Shown in pieces: positions 22,128-31,772 of a stretch of 34,490 nt of DNA. Position 1 is the first letter of the stretch, and each line of letters opens with the position of its first letter. This DNA is from a virus. Where the stretch lies: IMG/VR virus record IMGVR_UViG_3300022074_000175, positions 1 to 34,490 of that record; one strand, given 5' to 3'. The notes under the pieces are model-generated. The model did no database searches. It was not told the DNA's origin and worked only from the letters and a program-made list of their open reading frames with translations. Made by a program: the position numbers and the translations under genes.

Positions 22128-24284
22128 TCATTGAGCTGCCTCTGGGTTGTTACGTATGTAATTGTCAAACCAAGTTGTGTTGTAACGCCTCATAAAGTTG
22201 TATGGGTCTGAATAGAAGAAGTTTAAGTCGTCTGTGCTTACAGTTTTTCCATCTGTTCCAGCCAAGATGTCAACCATATCTTGCCCATCTGCTATGCCAC
22301 CACCAATATCTAAAAATTCTTCTATCATCTTAGCTAGGTTGTTGTTTACTACGCCAGTTGCGCTGTTTGTTGTAAGTTGTTCTGGGTTACTTTTAATGCT
22401 TTGCAATCTGTCTTTTCTTAGAGATACCTCATTGTCTGCAAACATAGTCTCTCTTGGTATTTCTGCGGTGCTTGTTGCAATATTGTTTTCAATCTCTTCT
22501 ATTTCTTTTTGTATTTCTTCAGCAAGCTTTGCTTTATTTTCCATAAAACTTTTTTGATATGTTTCTACTTTTTCGTCATCATACTCTGGAGTTCCAGCTG
22601 TTAGAAACTTGGCTTCGCCATAAGAATTTCTTTTTGCATTTGCTATACGCAAGTTAAATCTTTCGGCGTATTTATTTAACTTTTGTAAAGCTCCTTTTAA
22701 ACCTAGTAGCTTTTCTCTCGGTTGAGCAGTAGAACGCATAGTTTGGTCAAACTCATCACCAAAGGCTGTAAGAGCAGATTTGGATTTATTTTCCATATCT
22801 GTGTAAAATTTTTCAAAGGTAATTGTTTTACCACTTTTATCGTAGCTTCCTTCGCTCATAATATTGTCTTTTAAAGTCGTCTCTGCTTCATCAATAGTAG
22901 GAGCGTTCATCATTTCAAGAACAGCCTGACCTTCTTTTTCAAAATCTACAGACGTTGCATTTGGATTTGTTCTTTGTAAGTTTGCAAAAGCTGAAGCCAA
23001 TGTTATAGCTGTTGCTTGTGAAAGATAATACCTTTGCCCAAGGTTCATAGCTGCTAACTTCAAAGGTTTGTTTTTATCTGATTTGCTACTAAAAACAAGA
23101 TTGATTACATTTTGAGTGTTATCAAGTATTTGTTTTCTTGCGCCAGTTGCTTTCTCTTCTAAGGCGTCTAGCTTCTTTTCAATCTTTAATTCCTGAGATA
23201 CTTGAGCATTGCCTACTATCTGGTCAATTAACTGTGGTATTTTTTTCTCAAGAGCAGCTTGTAATGCTGGGTCTATGTCTTGAAACATTTGTTTATAAAT
23301 GTTTCGCATCAAGTTAACAGCTTTAAGCTGTTGACCACCACCCTCGACAGACTCCATGATACCGCCATAGATTATGTTTCTTAAATCAGGGCTAGCTAAA
23401 ACAGCTGTAGTAAAATCGGTAGAAGCTTTGTTCAATCTTGCTGTATCCGCAATGTCCTGTTCTTTTTGTCTTTGTTCTACAATTCTCATAGCTTCGCTTT
23501 TAATTGTATTTGTATATTCTGGAGTAACCGTAAAACCATTTGCAGCACCCAACTGTTTCATAGTGTTTGCTACATTTTCTACAGCTTCTGGGCCAATCTT
23601 CATTGCGTCAGCCATTTGGTTTATAAATTCTTTTTTGTTTGTAAGCTCAAAGTTTGTTTTAATTCTGTTTTGTTCTGTTGTTACTTGAGTCTTAAACCCT
23701 TGAATTAAATTTTTAGGAACCTTTAACTGGCTAGTAACTGCGTCTAAATCTATGTTGCCACCAGAATTTTTTATAATTCTCATAGCGTCATCAACGTATT
23801 TTGTTGTAAGTCCTCTGTAGACTTCCTCAAAAGAACCAGGGGTTATTTGAGAAGACAGGTTTTCTGGCAGTCCAAAACCACTAACAAAATCTTTAAAAGC
23901 ATCCGAAGCAACCACTTCTCCATCTAGTTCTTGCGTAAGGTCGCCATCAAAAGCTTTTGCAAGACTTGGTATTAATGAGTTGACTTGACCCATTTGACTT
24001 AGCCTAGAAGTAAGAGCAGCAGACGCTTCTTTTTCTTGCTTTGCTTTTAGTGCAGCAGCATTTCGCTCGCCGATAAGATTTAAAACATTACCACTTGGCA
24101 TGCCACCAGCGAGATAGTTTCTGCCAGCAGCAGCTTGGTCTATAAAAGACTGCATCTCCATAGGACTAGCATAAGGATTTGCTTGCTTAAATGCAGAAAA
24201 AGCATTTGCAAGCTCAAGACGTCTACGCTCGTCTGAGTCTTGTTGCTTATTAAATCCTGAACTAAATCCTACAAAATCTACCAT
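22128..24284 (-). CDS. Helical internal virion protein (718 residues)
   Basis: Long and almost entirely alpha-helical with many Lys/Asp/Gln and Ala/Leu repeats (for example EKKLDALEEKATGARKQIL). It has no signal peptide, transmembrane segment or enzyme motif I can see. Placed between the 508-residue protein and the giant protein in the late operon, it corresponds in position to the inner-core or ejection proteins of podoviruses (T7 gp15-like position). The assignment is from context and character, not from a family I recognise. Confidence 0.75.
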   Translation of the reverse strand: MVDFVGFSSGFNKQQDSDERRRLELANAFSAFKQANPYASPMEMQSFIDQAAAGRNYLAGGMPSGNVLNLIGERNAAALKAKQEKEASAALTSRLSQMGQVNSLIPSLAKAFDGDLTQELDGEVVASDAFKDFVSGFGLPENLSSQITPGSFEEVYRGLTTKYVDDAMRIIKNSGGNIDLDAVTSQLKVPKNLIQGFKTQVTTEQNRIKTNFELTNKKEFINQMADAMKIGPEAVENVANTMKQLGAANGFTVTPEYTNTIKSEAMRIVEQRQKEQDIADTARLNKASTDFTTAVLASPDLRNIIYGGIMESVEGGGQQLKAVNLMRNIYKQMFQDIDPALQAALEKKIPQLIDQIVGNAQVSQELKIEKKLDALEEKATGARKQILDNTQNVINLVFSSKSDKNKPLKLAAMNLGQRYYLSQATAITLASAFANLQRTNPNATSVDFEKEGQAVLEMMNAPTIDEAETTLKDNIMSEGSYDKSGKTITFEKFYTDMENKSKSALTAFGDEFDQTMRSTAQPREKLLGLKGALQKLNKYAERFNLRIANAKRNSYGEAKFLTAGTPEYDDEKVETYQKSFMENKAKLAEEIQKEIEEIENNIATSTAEIPRETMFADNEVSLRKDRLQSIKSNPEQLTTNSATGVVNNNLAKMIEEFLDIGGGIADGQDMVDILAGTDGKTVSTDDLNFFYSDPYNFMRRYNTTWFDNYIRNNPEAAQ

Positions 24285-24297
24285 ATCTTACCTCAAT

Positions 24298-25824
24298 CTA
24301 TATACCAAAAAAATCATTAAACTTTTGGTTTAAATCATAAAACATACCTTTACCTATTTCTGTACCTTTTCCGAGTGGCTTTCCTTGAGCATCGTAGTCG
24401 TACACTGTTCGAGCTGGCATTGACTGGTCATTTAAAAACTTGCTAAATGCTGTACCAAAATTTTGTCCAGCAGCTGTTGACCTGTTCTGCATGTTCTGAG
24501 CATACGTTCCAAGCTGACTCATCATCTGGTTACCTATACTTCCAGCATTGCCCATGTAGTTTCCGCTATCTAAAGCCAAGGACTGAGGGCCAAATATCCC
24601 AGACTTAACGTTGAACCCTTGGTTTGTAGCCAAGCTTGTTGGTCTTGAGTAGTTTGCTAGATTCGATGTCATTAATGATGGATTGTTATATATGGCACTA
24701 CCGATAGCAACTGGAGCCCTAAAGTCATTAGCGCTGCCTATGCTTCTGTTTATAATTGATGACGGTATCATTCGTGCGTAGTTAAATCCATCAAGTGCAG
24801 ACGGTGCGTTTGGAAGATTGGCTAGTTGTGATAACCCTGTTCCAGCTACGCCAGCAGTTTCTGCAAGCATGTTCTTTCTTTGGTTAAATATGTTTCCTAC
24901 GTTTGAGCCAAAGGCTTGTTCTCTTCCTGATATGTATTTTAATGCGTCGTCGTACGCAGAGCTTCTGGCTTTAGAATATTCTCCAGCTAGACGTTCTGCT
25001 ATTTTGCCTCGAACATCATCACCCTTTGTGCTTGAATCCATACCCTGACGTATAAGACCAGCCTCGCCTACAGAAGCTACCGCTTCTGCGCCTCGGTCTA
25101 CATCTGAAATATTTTGTGCTGTTCGTCTTTCTATCTCTGAATCTACTTCTTGCTGCGTTAAAGGTTTTTGCATTGGAACGTAGCCAAGCTGAGAAGCAGT
25201 GTTTGTTACAGCTCCTTGTAAACCAAGTATCTGATTAAGTATCTGGTCACGTACAGCCATACCTTCGGCACGTTCAAGACGTGCTGTATCTTGTGCATCA
25301 AGAGCCATGTTTACAAGAAAGTCACGCTCTATCTGTGCTGTAGCTCTGTCTTGTAAGAAACGTCTTAGTTCTTCATCACGCTCACCAGATGCAGTTGCCC
25401 TAGCTACGTCTAGCTGTTGTATGGCAAAAGCTCTTTCTTGTTCACTTATGTCCTGACCTTTAAGAAGTTGCTCAAGCCTAAATGTTGAAAGTCGTGCAGC
25501 TTCTTTGTCTTGGGCAATCTGACGCTCAATGTCTCCTTGTCTTTCTTTTAAAAGAGCGTCCTTAAAGCTTTGCAGTTCGGACATTTGGAACTCACGTTCC
25601 TGTCCAGCAAGCCTTCTATTGAGAGCTTCTATCTGTTGTAAGTATTGATTCTGTTCTCTACGCTCTTTATTAGCATCAGCTTGCATCATCAAGTTTGCAT
25701 TTTGCAGTTGAAACTGCTGTTGCATTTGCTGTTGCTGTAAAGCTCTAGCTTTTGCTGCGTCACTAGATGCTTTGCTTGCTCCGTATAAGCTACCAGCTAA
25801 TCCTAATACTGCTGTGAAAGACAT
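24298..25824 (-). CDS. Internal virion protein, gp14-like (508 residues)
   Basis: The N-terminal MSFTAVLGLAGSLYGASKAS followed by a Gln-rich and then heptad-rich helical region to about residue 215 is typical of the small ejection protein (T7 gp14 position): a membrane-seeking start and a long coil. The last third is low-complexity, Asn/Ser/Gly-rich. It probably forms part of the channel that carries DNA across the periplasm. Inferred from architecture and neighbours. Confidence 0.75.
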   Translation of the reverse strand: MSFTAVLGLAGSLYGASKASSDAAKARALQQQQMQQQFQLQNANLMMQADANKERREQNQYLQQIEALNRRLAGQEREFQMSELQSFKDALLKERQGDIERQIAQDKEAARLSTFRLEQLLKGQDISEQERAFAIQQLDVARATASGERDEELRRFLQDRATAQIERDFLVNMALDAQDTARLERAEGMAVRDQILNQILGLQGAVTNTASQLGYVPMQKPLTQQEVDSEIERRTAQNISDVDRGAEAVASVGEAGLIRQGMDSSTKGDDVRGKIAERLAGEYSKARSSAYDDALKYISGREQAFGSNVGNIFNQRKNMLAETAGVAGTGLSQLANLPNAPSALDGFNYARMIPSSIINRSIGSANDFRAPVAIGSAIYNNPSLMTSNLANYSRPTSLATNQGFNVKSGIFGPQSLALDSGNYMGNAGSIGNQMMSQLGTYAQNMQNRSTAAGQNFGTAFSKFLNDQSMPARTVYDYDAQGKPLGKGTEIGKGMFYDLNQKFNDFFGI

Positions 25825-25836
25825 TTTCTATCGCCC

Positions 25837-27708
25837 CTATGCACTAATAACCCCTAAGTTCTGACTAAACGCTGAAGGCAAGTTTGCTAATGCTCCTAGC
25901 TCTTCTTCGTCACCACCTTGGGCCAATAGATTTAAATATTGTTCTAGGGTTATCGGGTCTATTTGAGCAAAGTCTTGAAACTCAGGAACACCTGATGCCC
26001 CTATTGTTGATAACAACTGTTCTTGTGCTTGATTCTGTCTAGCAGCAACAGCCTCTGCATCTGTTTCTAGTCTCTGTCTTTCAGATTGTAGCCTTTGTTC
26101 TGCTTGTGCAATTTCATCCAGTGCCTGTTGTGCATTGAATAAATCAACTTGTGCTTTTTGTTGGTCAAAAGCGTCTTGAGAACCAGTCAAGTCATCGAGG
26201 CCATAGAAGGATGCGTTGTTAATTTGCTCAACAAGCTCTTGTGCTGCTGTCTCAATCTCAGAACGTTTGGTTGCTAGGTCTGCAAGACGAGCATCTACTT
26301 GGTCGAGGCCCGCAGTTATCTCACCACCTATGTTACCAACTCTGCCACCAGAGAACTTAGCAAGCTCTTGCTGAAGTTTCTGTAAGTCTGACTGTCTGCC
26401 AGTTATGGCGTCTTCGTCTGATAGAGCAATGTCGCCGATACCTGTTCCAGCTGTTTGTACTTGTGAAAGTATATCGTCTAGTGCGGATTTTCTTTGCTCA
26501 GTAAGACCAGCCAACGCAGTTTCAGCGTCTGAAATAGCGCCTGTAGCGCCTGAAAAATCAAAGTCCAGTTCTGATGAGAAGCCAGATATTTCATTTTTAA
26601 GGTCACGAATCTTGTCATCAATGTTGTCTAAGATAGAAGCACTGAACATATTACCGCCTTCGGCAGCTTGTTCTACATTACCAGCTTGAGATAAGAAGTT
26701 TGCTTTTGCGTTTTCTAAACGTGCAAGCTCTGCAACTCTTTCGCTTTGTAGGTCTTTAACATCTCCAAGAACATCTTGAAACTCTCCAAGCTGGTTTCCA
26801 AAGTTAAAACCAAGTTCGGATGAGAACCTACCCGCTTCCCTTTGCCTGTCTTCAATGTCATCAATAAGAGATGCAATACCAGATTCGTCTGCGATTCCAA
26901 GATTACCAAGACGGTCAAAGTAAGAATCAACGTCGCCGTAAAGAGTATCGCCAAAAGTTGATATTCTATCTAGCTCTGTTTGTCTTTTGCCTTTGAGGTC
27001 TGTTAAGCCAGCAGTTAGATTGTCATACTGGTTTTGAAAATTAGAAAATCCCCCAGGCATAAACTGACCCATAATGTCAGACGAGAACCCTTGCTTTTGC
27101 AAGTTAAGGTCTGACAACTGCTTCTCTAATTGGTTCATAGAAGCGAGGTCTGTAATACCCATTTGACCTAAAGACACGCCCATACCACCTAAACCTTGGT
27201 TAAGTGATTGACCGAAATCTGTAATACGCTTTTCTTCTGCTGCTCTGTCAGATTGTAGCTTGTTCAGAGTGTTAGCAAGGCTACTAATGTTTGATGAGAG
27301 AGAATCGTAATTAGTAGTAGAAAACTTATTTAGGTCTGGAATGTTTGTTATTCCAATAGGCCCATACTCAGATTGAACAGTAGAATCAAAAATAGGTTTA
27401 TCAATATCTGTATCAAGACCGCCAAAAGCCGTAGAGAGGTCACTTAGCTGTGGAGAATATAAATCAAATAGATTCTCATTGGCCTCCGTCGTGGGGTCAT
27501 CATAAAGATTAGATATGTTAGCTCCAGAAAGAGCGTTTGAAAGAGTGTCATACTGGCCTTGGAACCCACCCAACGCTGTGTTGAATGTGTCTACGGCGGT
27601 GTTGTAGGCATCTGCCTGTTCACCATATTTCTTCTCTGTTTCTTTTCTGATTTCACCTTTTTGAGCAGTGTAATCAGGTGCTGGTGGCGGACTATTATTT
27701 TTACCCAT
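25837..27708 (-). CDS. Repetitive coiled-coil virion protein (623 residues)
   Basis: Starts MGKNNSPPPAPDYTAQKGEI, an N-terminus with the PPPAPDY element seen in podovirus internal or tail proteins. From about residue 140 to 480 a 75-90 residue unit recurs four to five times, with LxDLxxKRxxEL, then a turn, then FSSELxFDF. Each copy is probably a helical hairpin, and the end is coiled coil. An extended virion component, such as a ruler, core or tail shaft, is likely; the exact role is unknown. The SD-like GGGAGA lies about 11 bases upstream of the ATG. Confidence 0.75.
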   Translation of the reverse strand: MGKNNSPPPAPDYTAQKGEIRKETEKKYGEQADAYNTAVDTFNTALGGFQGQYDTLSNALSGANISNLYDDPTTEANENLFDLYSPQLSDLSTAFGGLDTDIDKPIFDSTVQSEYGPIGITNIPDLNKFSTTNYDSLSSNISSLANTLNKLQSDRAAEEKRITDFGQSLNQGLGGMGVSLGQMGITDLASMNQLEKQLSDLNLQKQGFSSDIMGQFMPGGFSNFQNQYDNLTAGLTDLKGKRQTELDRISTFGDTLYGDVDSYFDRLGNLGIADESGIASLIDDIEDRQREAGRFSSELGFNFGNQLGEFQDVLGDVKDLQSERVAELARLENAKANFLSQAGNVEQAAEGGNMFSASILDNIDDKIRDLKNEISGFSSELDFDFSGATGAISDAETALAGLTEQRKSALDDILSQVQTAGTGIGDIALSDEDAITGRQSDLQKLQQELAKFSGGRVGNIGGEITAGLDQVDARLADLATKRSEIETAAQELVEQINNASFYGLDDLTGSQDAFDQQKAQVDLFNAQQALDEIAQAEQRLQSERQRLETDAEAVAARQNQAQEQLLSTIGASGVPEFQDFAQIDPITLEQYLNLLAQGGDEEELGALANLPSAFSQNLGVISA

Positions 27709-27713
27709 TTTTT

Positions 27714-28160
27714 CTAGGTCTCCCTCTTTTGCGTTTTATACCATCTTGGGGTGTCTTCGTCTTTGAGTAACCCGAAGAGGATGCCATCTTCGGAGGTTCC
27801 ATCTTCTTTGGGAAAATAACTCCTGACTCTACCTTCTTCTTTGAACCCCATCGTTCTATTAAGTTTTTGAGCTTTTTCATTAGATACTCTAGCAACGCTA
27901 GAAACCCTGACACAACCGCACGTACCCCACGTATAATCAAATAAAAGGGATAAGTAACGCCTTTGCCACCAGCTTTTATCTGTTGAAGCAACGTGGACAT
28001 GAATATCATTTTTTGACCAATCTGTGAAAATAATAGCCCCAACGAGTTCGCCATCTTTTTCAAAGCCAAAACACTGTGGGTTATGCCAACCAGCGTCTTC
28101 CATGTGCTTTTCTGCCCAACTCGCAACTCTTTTATTCTCATTCGTTATTACCTTTATCAT
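27714..28160 (-). CDS. GNAT-type acetyltransferase in the tail operon
   Basis: 148 residues. CFGFEKDGELVGAIIFTDW, DIHVHVASTDKSWW, the cofactor-loop region RRYLSLLFDYTWGTCGCVRV and the final VARVSNEKAQKLNRTMGF-EGRVRSYF match the GNAT fold. It would transfer an acetyl group from acetyl-CoA to an unknown target, perhaps a tail protein or a host protein. ATG at 28160 overlaps the fibre stop as TAATG. The start and length are firm, the substrate is not known. Confidence 0.8.
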   Translation of the reverse strand: MIKVITNENKRVASWAEKHMEDAGWHNPQCFGFEKDGELVGAIIFTDWSKNDIHVHVASTDKSWWQRRYLSLLFDYTWGTCGCVRVSSVARVSNEKAQKLNRTMGFKEEGRVRSYFPKEDGTSEDGILFGLLKDEDTPRWYKTQKRET

Positions 28161-29722
28161 TAACTTGCAATTACACTCACCGCCATGACTACTTCCAGAA
28201 CACTAGCTGAAGAGTTACTTGTAACTATAAACTGTATTTTCTTTGAAGCAGTAGAAGCATCTATTTCTATAGGTGTTCCTAGTGCTGTCTCAGAAGGTGT
28301 TGAGCTTGCACTCAAAGTGCTTCCCAAGCCAACGCCATCTACAGCTATCTGCACACTGCATGTTCCAGATGTTGTTCTTAATGCTATGCCATCTATTCTA
28401 ATCTTTTGCTTATAAATCCTCTTAACAGTATACGTTTGATTTGCAGCGGTTCCAACCTCTGTAAAGAAACTGTCTGTAGAAAGAACGGTAGGAAGTTGTG
28501 TGGAAGGCAACCTACCAGTTGAATCGAGTGACGCCACACCGTTTGCTGCACCCTTTTGAGTTACAGGAACAACGGAGGAAAGGTCAACTGTTCCGTACTC
28601 AAGCGCCGTTCCTGTACCATTTACCTTTACGAACTGACTTGCATTGGCAGACGTAAAAGTCGGGAGAGATGATTCAGGTGACGTTTTTAAAAATTGTGTA
28701 CCATCGTAAAACTTTAACTGGTTCGGTGTCTGAGATGTATCGAGAAACAAATCTCCAGTAGCTGGGCTTGATGGTGTAGAACTAGATACTGTCAGCTTTG
28801 CTTTGGCAGTGAGGGATGTTGATAAACCATTAACTTTAGCCTGGGCAATAGCATTGTCATCAATCTTAATCTTAGCTAGTTGTATGAGACCACTGTCCGT
28901 ATGGACAAAGTCTTGCTCAAACATGTGACCTGTTACAGCTTGAACAGATGTGTTCTCAACAGTAACAACAGTTACAGTGTTGCCTGATGCAATACCTGAA
29001 TTGAATGTAACTGTATTTGTTGTTGATGATGTGGTGTAGTCATTCGCACCACCCTCACGCATTAGAATACCGTTCTTGTAAACTTGTAGCCTTGATGTTG
29101 AGTCGTGAACAAAAGCAAACACAGACTGTGTGCCAGTTGTGACATAGTCTGTTCTTGTAAATCCTGTAATCGCTGTTGACCTAATCTTGTATATAGAAAC
29201 AACATCGGCGTTTGATAACGCACTGTTAAAAGTAACTGCTCCGTTACTGCCAGTACCAGCTGTTGGGCTACTTTGATAATCGTTAGAAGCACCTGACCTT
29301 TTTAAAATACCATTTACGTAAACTAGAAGCTCATCTGTAGCTGCGTGTGCATAGTCAATAACTGTTGTTGAAGTGCCAGATATTACTGTGTCTTGTCTTG
29401 AGTGAATGATTGGAGCCCCAATCTCACCAACAGTTGTACCCGCTGCACCTCTTAATTCTGCTGCCGAAACAAGTGTTATGTAACCTGTTGTTTCGTCTGC
29501 ATAGCTTCCTACCCTATACTGGATGTCTCCACTTGCATCTTTTCTAAATTCTATTGGCCCTTGCCATGTGCCTGTGGCTGTAAATATTGTTTGGAGCAAC
29601 TCGCCAAGAGTCTTATCGCCTAGTTCTGCTGCGTTTAAGTAGCGAAATAAGTTCTCAAATTCTGTATTTATGTTTCCAGAAGAGCCGTAGTTCTGCGGAA
29701 ACTGTTGTCTAATTCTTGCCAT
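28160..29722 (-). CDS. Tail fibre / receptor-binding protein
   Basis: 520 residues. The N-terminal 60 are helical (QQFPQNYGSSGNINTEF), probably the tail-attachment part. Two beta repeats follow, each with a YVNGIL or YKNGIL strand, an N-D-Y turn and a VTFNS strand (about 128-180 and 208-257). Then DLFLDTSQTPNQLKFYDG and the fibre linker QKGAANGVASLDSTGRLP. The C-terminal 110 residues form a beta-rich tip for host binding. Overlaps both neighbours by one base. Confidence 0.8.
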   Translation of the reverse strand: MARIRQQFPQNYGSSGNINTEFENLFRYLNAAELGDKTLGELLQTIFTATGTWQGPIEFRKDASGDIQYRVGSYADETTGYITLVSAAELRGAAGTTVGEIGAPIIHSRQDTVISGTSTTVIDYAHAATDELLVYVNGILKRSGASNDYQSSPTAGTGSNGAVTFNSALSNADVVSIYKIRSTAITGFTRTDYVTTGTQSVFAFVHDSTSRLQVYKNGILMREGGANDYTTSSTTNTVTFNSGIASGNTVTVVTVENTSVQAVTGHMFEQDFVHTDSGLIQLAKIKIDDNAIAQAKVNGLSTSLTAKAKLTVSSSTPSSPATGDLFLDTSQTPNQLKFYDGTQFLKTSPESSLPTFTSANASQFVKVNGTGTALEYGTVDLSSVVPVTQKGAANGVASLDSTGRLPSTQLPTVLSTDSFFTEVGTAANQTYTVKRIYKQKIRIDGIALRTTSGTCSVQIAVDGVGLGSTLSASSTPSETALGTPIEIDASTASKKIQFIVTSNSSASVLEVVMAVSVIAS

Positions 29723-31233
29723 TATGTCCTCACTACTATTGCGAAACCAATAAGTCTAAGCAATCCTTCACCCCCTTCAGTCTTAAACTTATACTGGGCT
29801 GCTCTGTACCTATGTTGCCATTTTCTTTCATATTGCTTCGATAATGGCACATCTTCAAAGTAGTTGTCGTCCGATGTGTCGTCAACTTCCATAAACATTG
29901 TGCCTAATAACCTTCCACTGTCGTCTTGCGCTTCTACAGATACCTTTCCTTTACCAGCCATCTGCAAAATTATGCTCGCTGTTTCTTTTGTATCCTCTAA
30001 ACTACCATGCCACAAAAGCGGTGTCGTCACTGTTAGTTCTGGAGTGACAGAATTATCTTTTGTTTCTTCTACTTTAAGAACCTCGAACACCCCACCAGTT
30101 GTGCCATATAAAAGCTTTCCGTTTAGAAAAGCACCACATCTAGCATTAAGAAATGTTCCAGTGCTAAATTTAGGTTGTGGTTGTCCACCTTCTGGGTTCA
30201 TGGATAATGTAAGTCTGGTACATAAGAAGCCACCAGCCTGTGGGAAAAATAAGTGGTATTGTGCTGTGTCTTGGTCGAATACAGCTGTAATTTGTTCTGG
30301 GTCTTCTACAGAAGCAAATAACTTTCTGTAAAGAATATCTATTTTGTCTGACAAACTATAAGAATAAACAAGAATACCATTGTCTTCAGAACGTTTTATA
30401 GAATGGACGCCAGACCTTGAGCAGAAAAGAAGGTCAGTTCCAGCATTTACAATGCTGTTATGAGACGCACAGCCAATGTTGATGTTTGCATTATCATCCA
30501 CTAGCCAGTTGTCTATGCTTGGGTCTATCTTAAATATGATGGCTCGGTCAGCTGTGAACACAACTAATCTGTTTTGCTCAAAAGAACCGAGGCCCGTAAT
30601 CTGGTCTGCTGTACCAAGTAAGTTTGCTACGTCTATGAACCCAGCTCTCAAGACGTTTGTTGATGTTGGGTCTTCGTCTTCAGGGAATATTTCGTCTTGG
30701 TCTACACGACTTAGGTGTATTTGTGTTTCTCTACCTGGGATTCCACCGATAACAAGACGTCTTTGTACAGACGTAAGATATGCTGGTTGTAGATTGTTTA
30801 TTGCTGGAGACTGGTTTCTTGTAAAGTTTACACCATCGTATCGGTACATTGGTCTTGAACGTGCAGCTAATTGTACTGATTGGTTAAAAACTGTAGACGA
30901 AACAATGGCTGCTGTTGGGTGAACATCAAGTATTTCATGGTCTCTATCTGTTTTAAAGTTAAGACCAGCACCTGTTTGCTCTACCCACAAAACTTCATTG
31001 CTACCAAAGAATCTAATGTGGTTTACTTTGAACTCGCCTTTTCTAAATACAGTTGATGGGTCACGAACTATTTGTCCACGCCAGTCTGCCGTGCCGTTTA
31101 TTACTTGGTTTAGATGCTGTTCTTTACCAGTATCTAAAGAAGTAATGTCACGAGAAGTATCAAGTCCCTGAAAGTTCTCGTACGCAAATACCTTGGTTTT
31201 TACCCCACTAGGGGACTTTATAGTGCTTGCCAT
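29722..31233 (-). CDS. Tail nozzle / tubular-protein-B-like beta-propeller
   Basis: 503 residues, mainly beta strands, beginning AYENFQGLDTSRDITSLDTG and running through LWVEQTGAGL, RLVVFTADRAIIFKID, LLFCSRSGVHSI and LLYGTTGGVFEV: the repeated hydrophobic blades of a nozzle or P22 gp10-like protein. It would close the tail tube and hold the fibres. Position after the head-tail adaptor and before the fibre agrees. Overlaps both neighbours by one base. Confidence 0.8.
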   Translation of the reverse strand: MASTIKSPSGVKTKVFAYENFQGLDTSRDITSLDTGKEQHLNQVINGTADWRGQIVRDPSTVFRKGEFKVNHIRFFGSNEVLWVEQTGAGLNFKTDRDHEILDVHPTAAIVSSTVFNQSVQLAARSRPMYRYDGVNFTRNQSPAINNLQPAYLTSVQRRLVIGGIPGRETQIHLSRVDQDEIFPEDEDPTSTNVLRAGFIDVANLLGTADQITGLGSFEQNRLVVFTADRAIIFKIDPSIDNWLVDDNANINIGCASHNSIVNAGTDLLFCSRSGVHSIKRSEDNGILVYSYSLSDKIDILYRKLFASVEDPEQITAVFDQDTAQYHLFFPQAGGFLCTRLTLSMNPEGGQPQPKFSTGTFLNARCGAFLNGKLLYGTTGGVFEVLKVEETKDNSVTPELTVTTPLLWHGSLEDTKETASIILQMAGKGKVSVEAQDDSGRLLGTMFMEVDDTSDDNYFEDVPLSKQYERKWQHRYRAAQYKFKTEGGEGLLRLIGFAIVVRT

Positions 31234-31772
31234 TAATAGCTAACCGTTCCGTTTACCGTATTTGTTTTCCCGTTATTAATGTTTCCTTTGTTTGTGCCGT
31301 CATCCACAACAGTCATTCTAATCTTTGTATTACCATTCTTCTGTCTCCACAACTGCCTGTTAAGAGTTGTGTTGTATGTTGGCAAATACACAGACACCTT
31401 TTCACTACCTTGTTGTAAAGCGTAATGATAGAGAAGTCCCTGGACTATAATGATGTCATCAATCTCACGCACGTCTTGCAAAGATTCATAGTAATCTAAA
31501 GCATTTATTGTAGTGGTTGTGGTTGATGTTGAACCAGATGTGGTGGTGGTAGTTGTACTAGGTGCGTATGGGTGCATCCTAATGTCATCAATTACCATGT
31601 TTGCAAACTCAAGAAACATCAAACCAACATCTCCATCTAATGTCCCAGGGTTAAAATCGCCGTAGCGTCTTAACGCCTGAAAGATTAGAGTCTCTAGGGG
31701 AGAATATGTCGCACGTATGTGCGGATTAGTATTGCTTGTTTCTGTGGAAGTAGTTGTTGTTGTTGTTGGCAT
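31233..31772 (-). CDS. Head-tail adaptor with polythreonine loops
   Basis: 179 residues. LETLIFQALRRYGDFN, FLEFANMVIDDIRMHPYA and YYESLQDVREIDDIIIVQGLLYHYALQQGSEK match the helical adaptor (tail tubular A / P22 gp4-like) proteins. The N-terminus MPTTTTTTSTET and a loop at about 72-90 (APSTTTTTTSGS... TTTTT) are Thr-rich and probably surface-exposed. Such tracts are rare in adaptors. Overlaps neighbours by one base. Confidence 0.8.
   Translation of the reverse strand: MPTTTTTTSTETSNTNPHIRATYSPLETLIFQALRRYGDFNPGTLDGDVGLMFLEFANMVIDDIRMHPYAPSTTTTTTSGSTSTTTTTINALDYYESLQDVREIDDIIIVQGLLYHYALQQGSEKVSVYLPTYNTTLNRQLWRQKNGNTKIRMTVVDDGTNKGNINNGKTNTVNGTVSY

Noticed and set aside
27701-28141. 146-residue frame overlapping the acetyltransferase
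   Set aside because: It lies entirely over the GNAT gene in another frame, has no start signal and no recognisable domain except the C-terminal AT-hook-like end listed separately.
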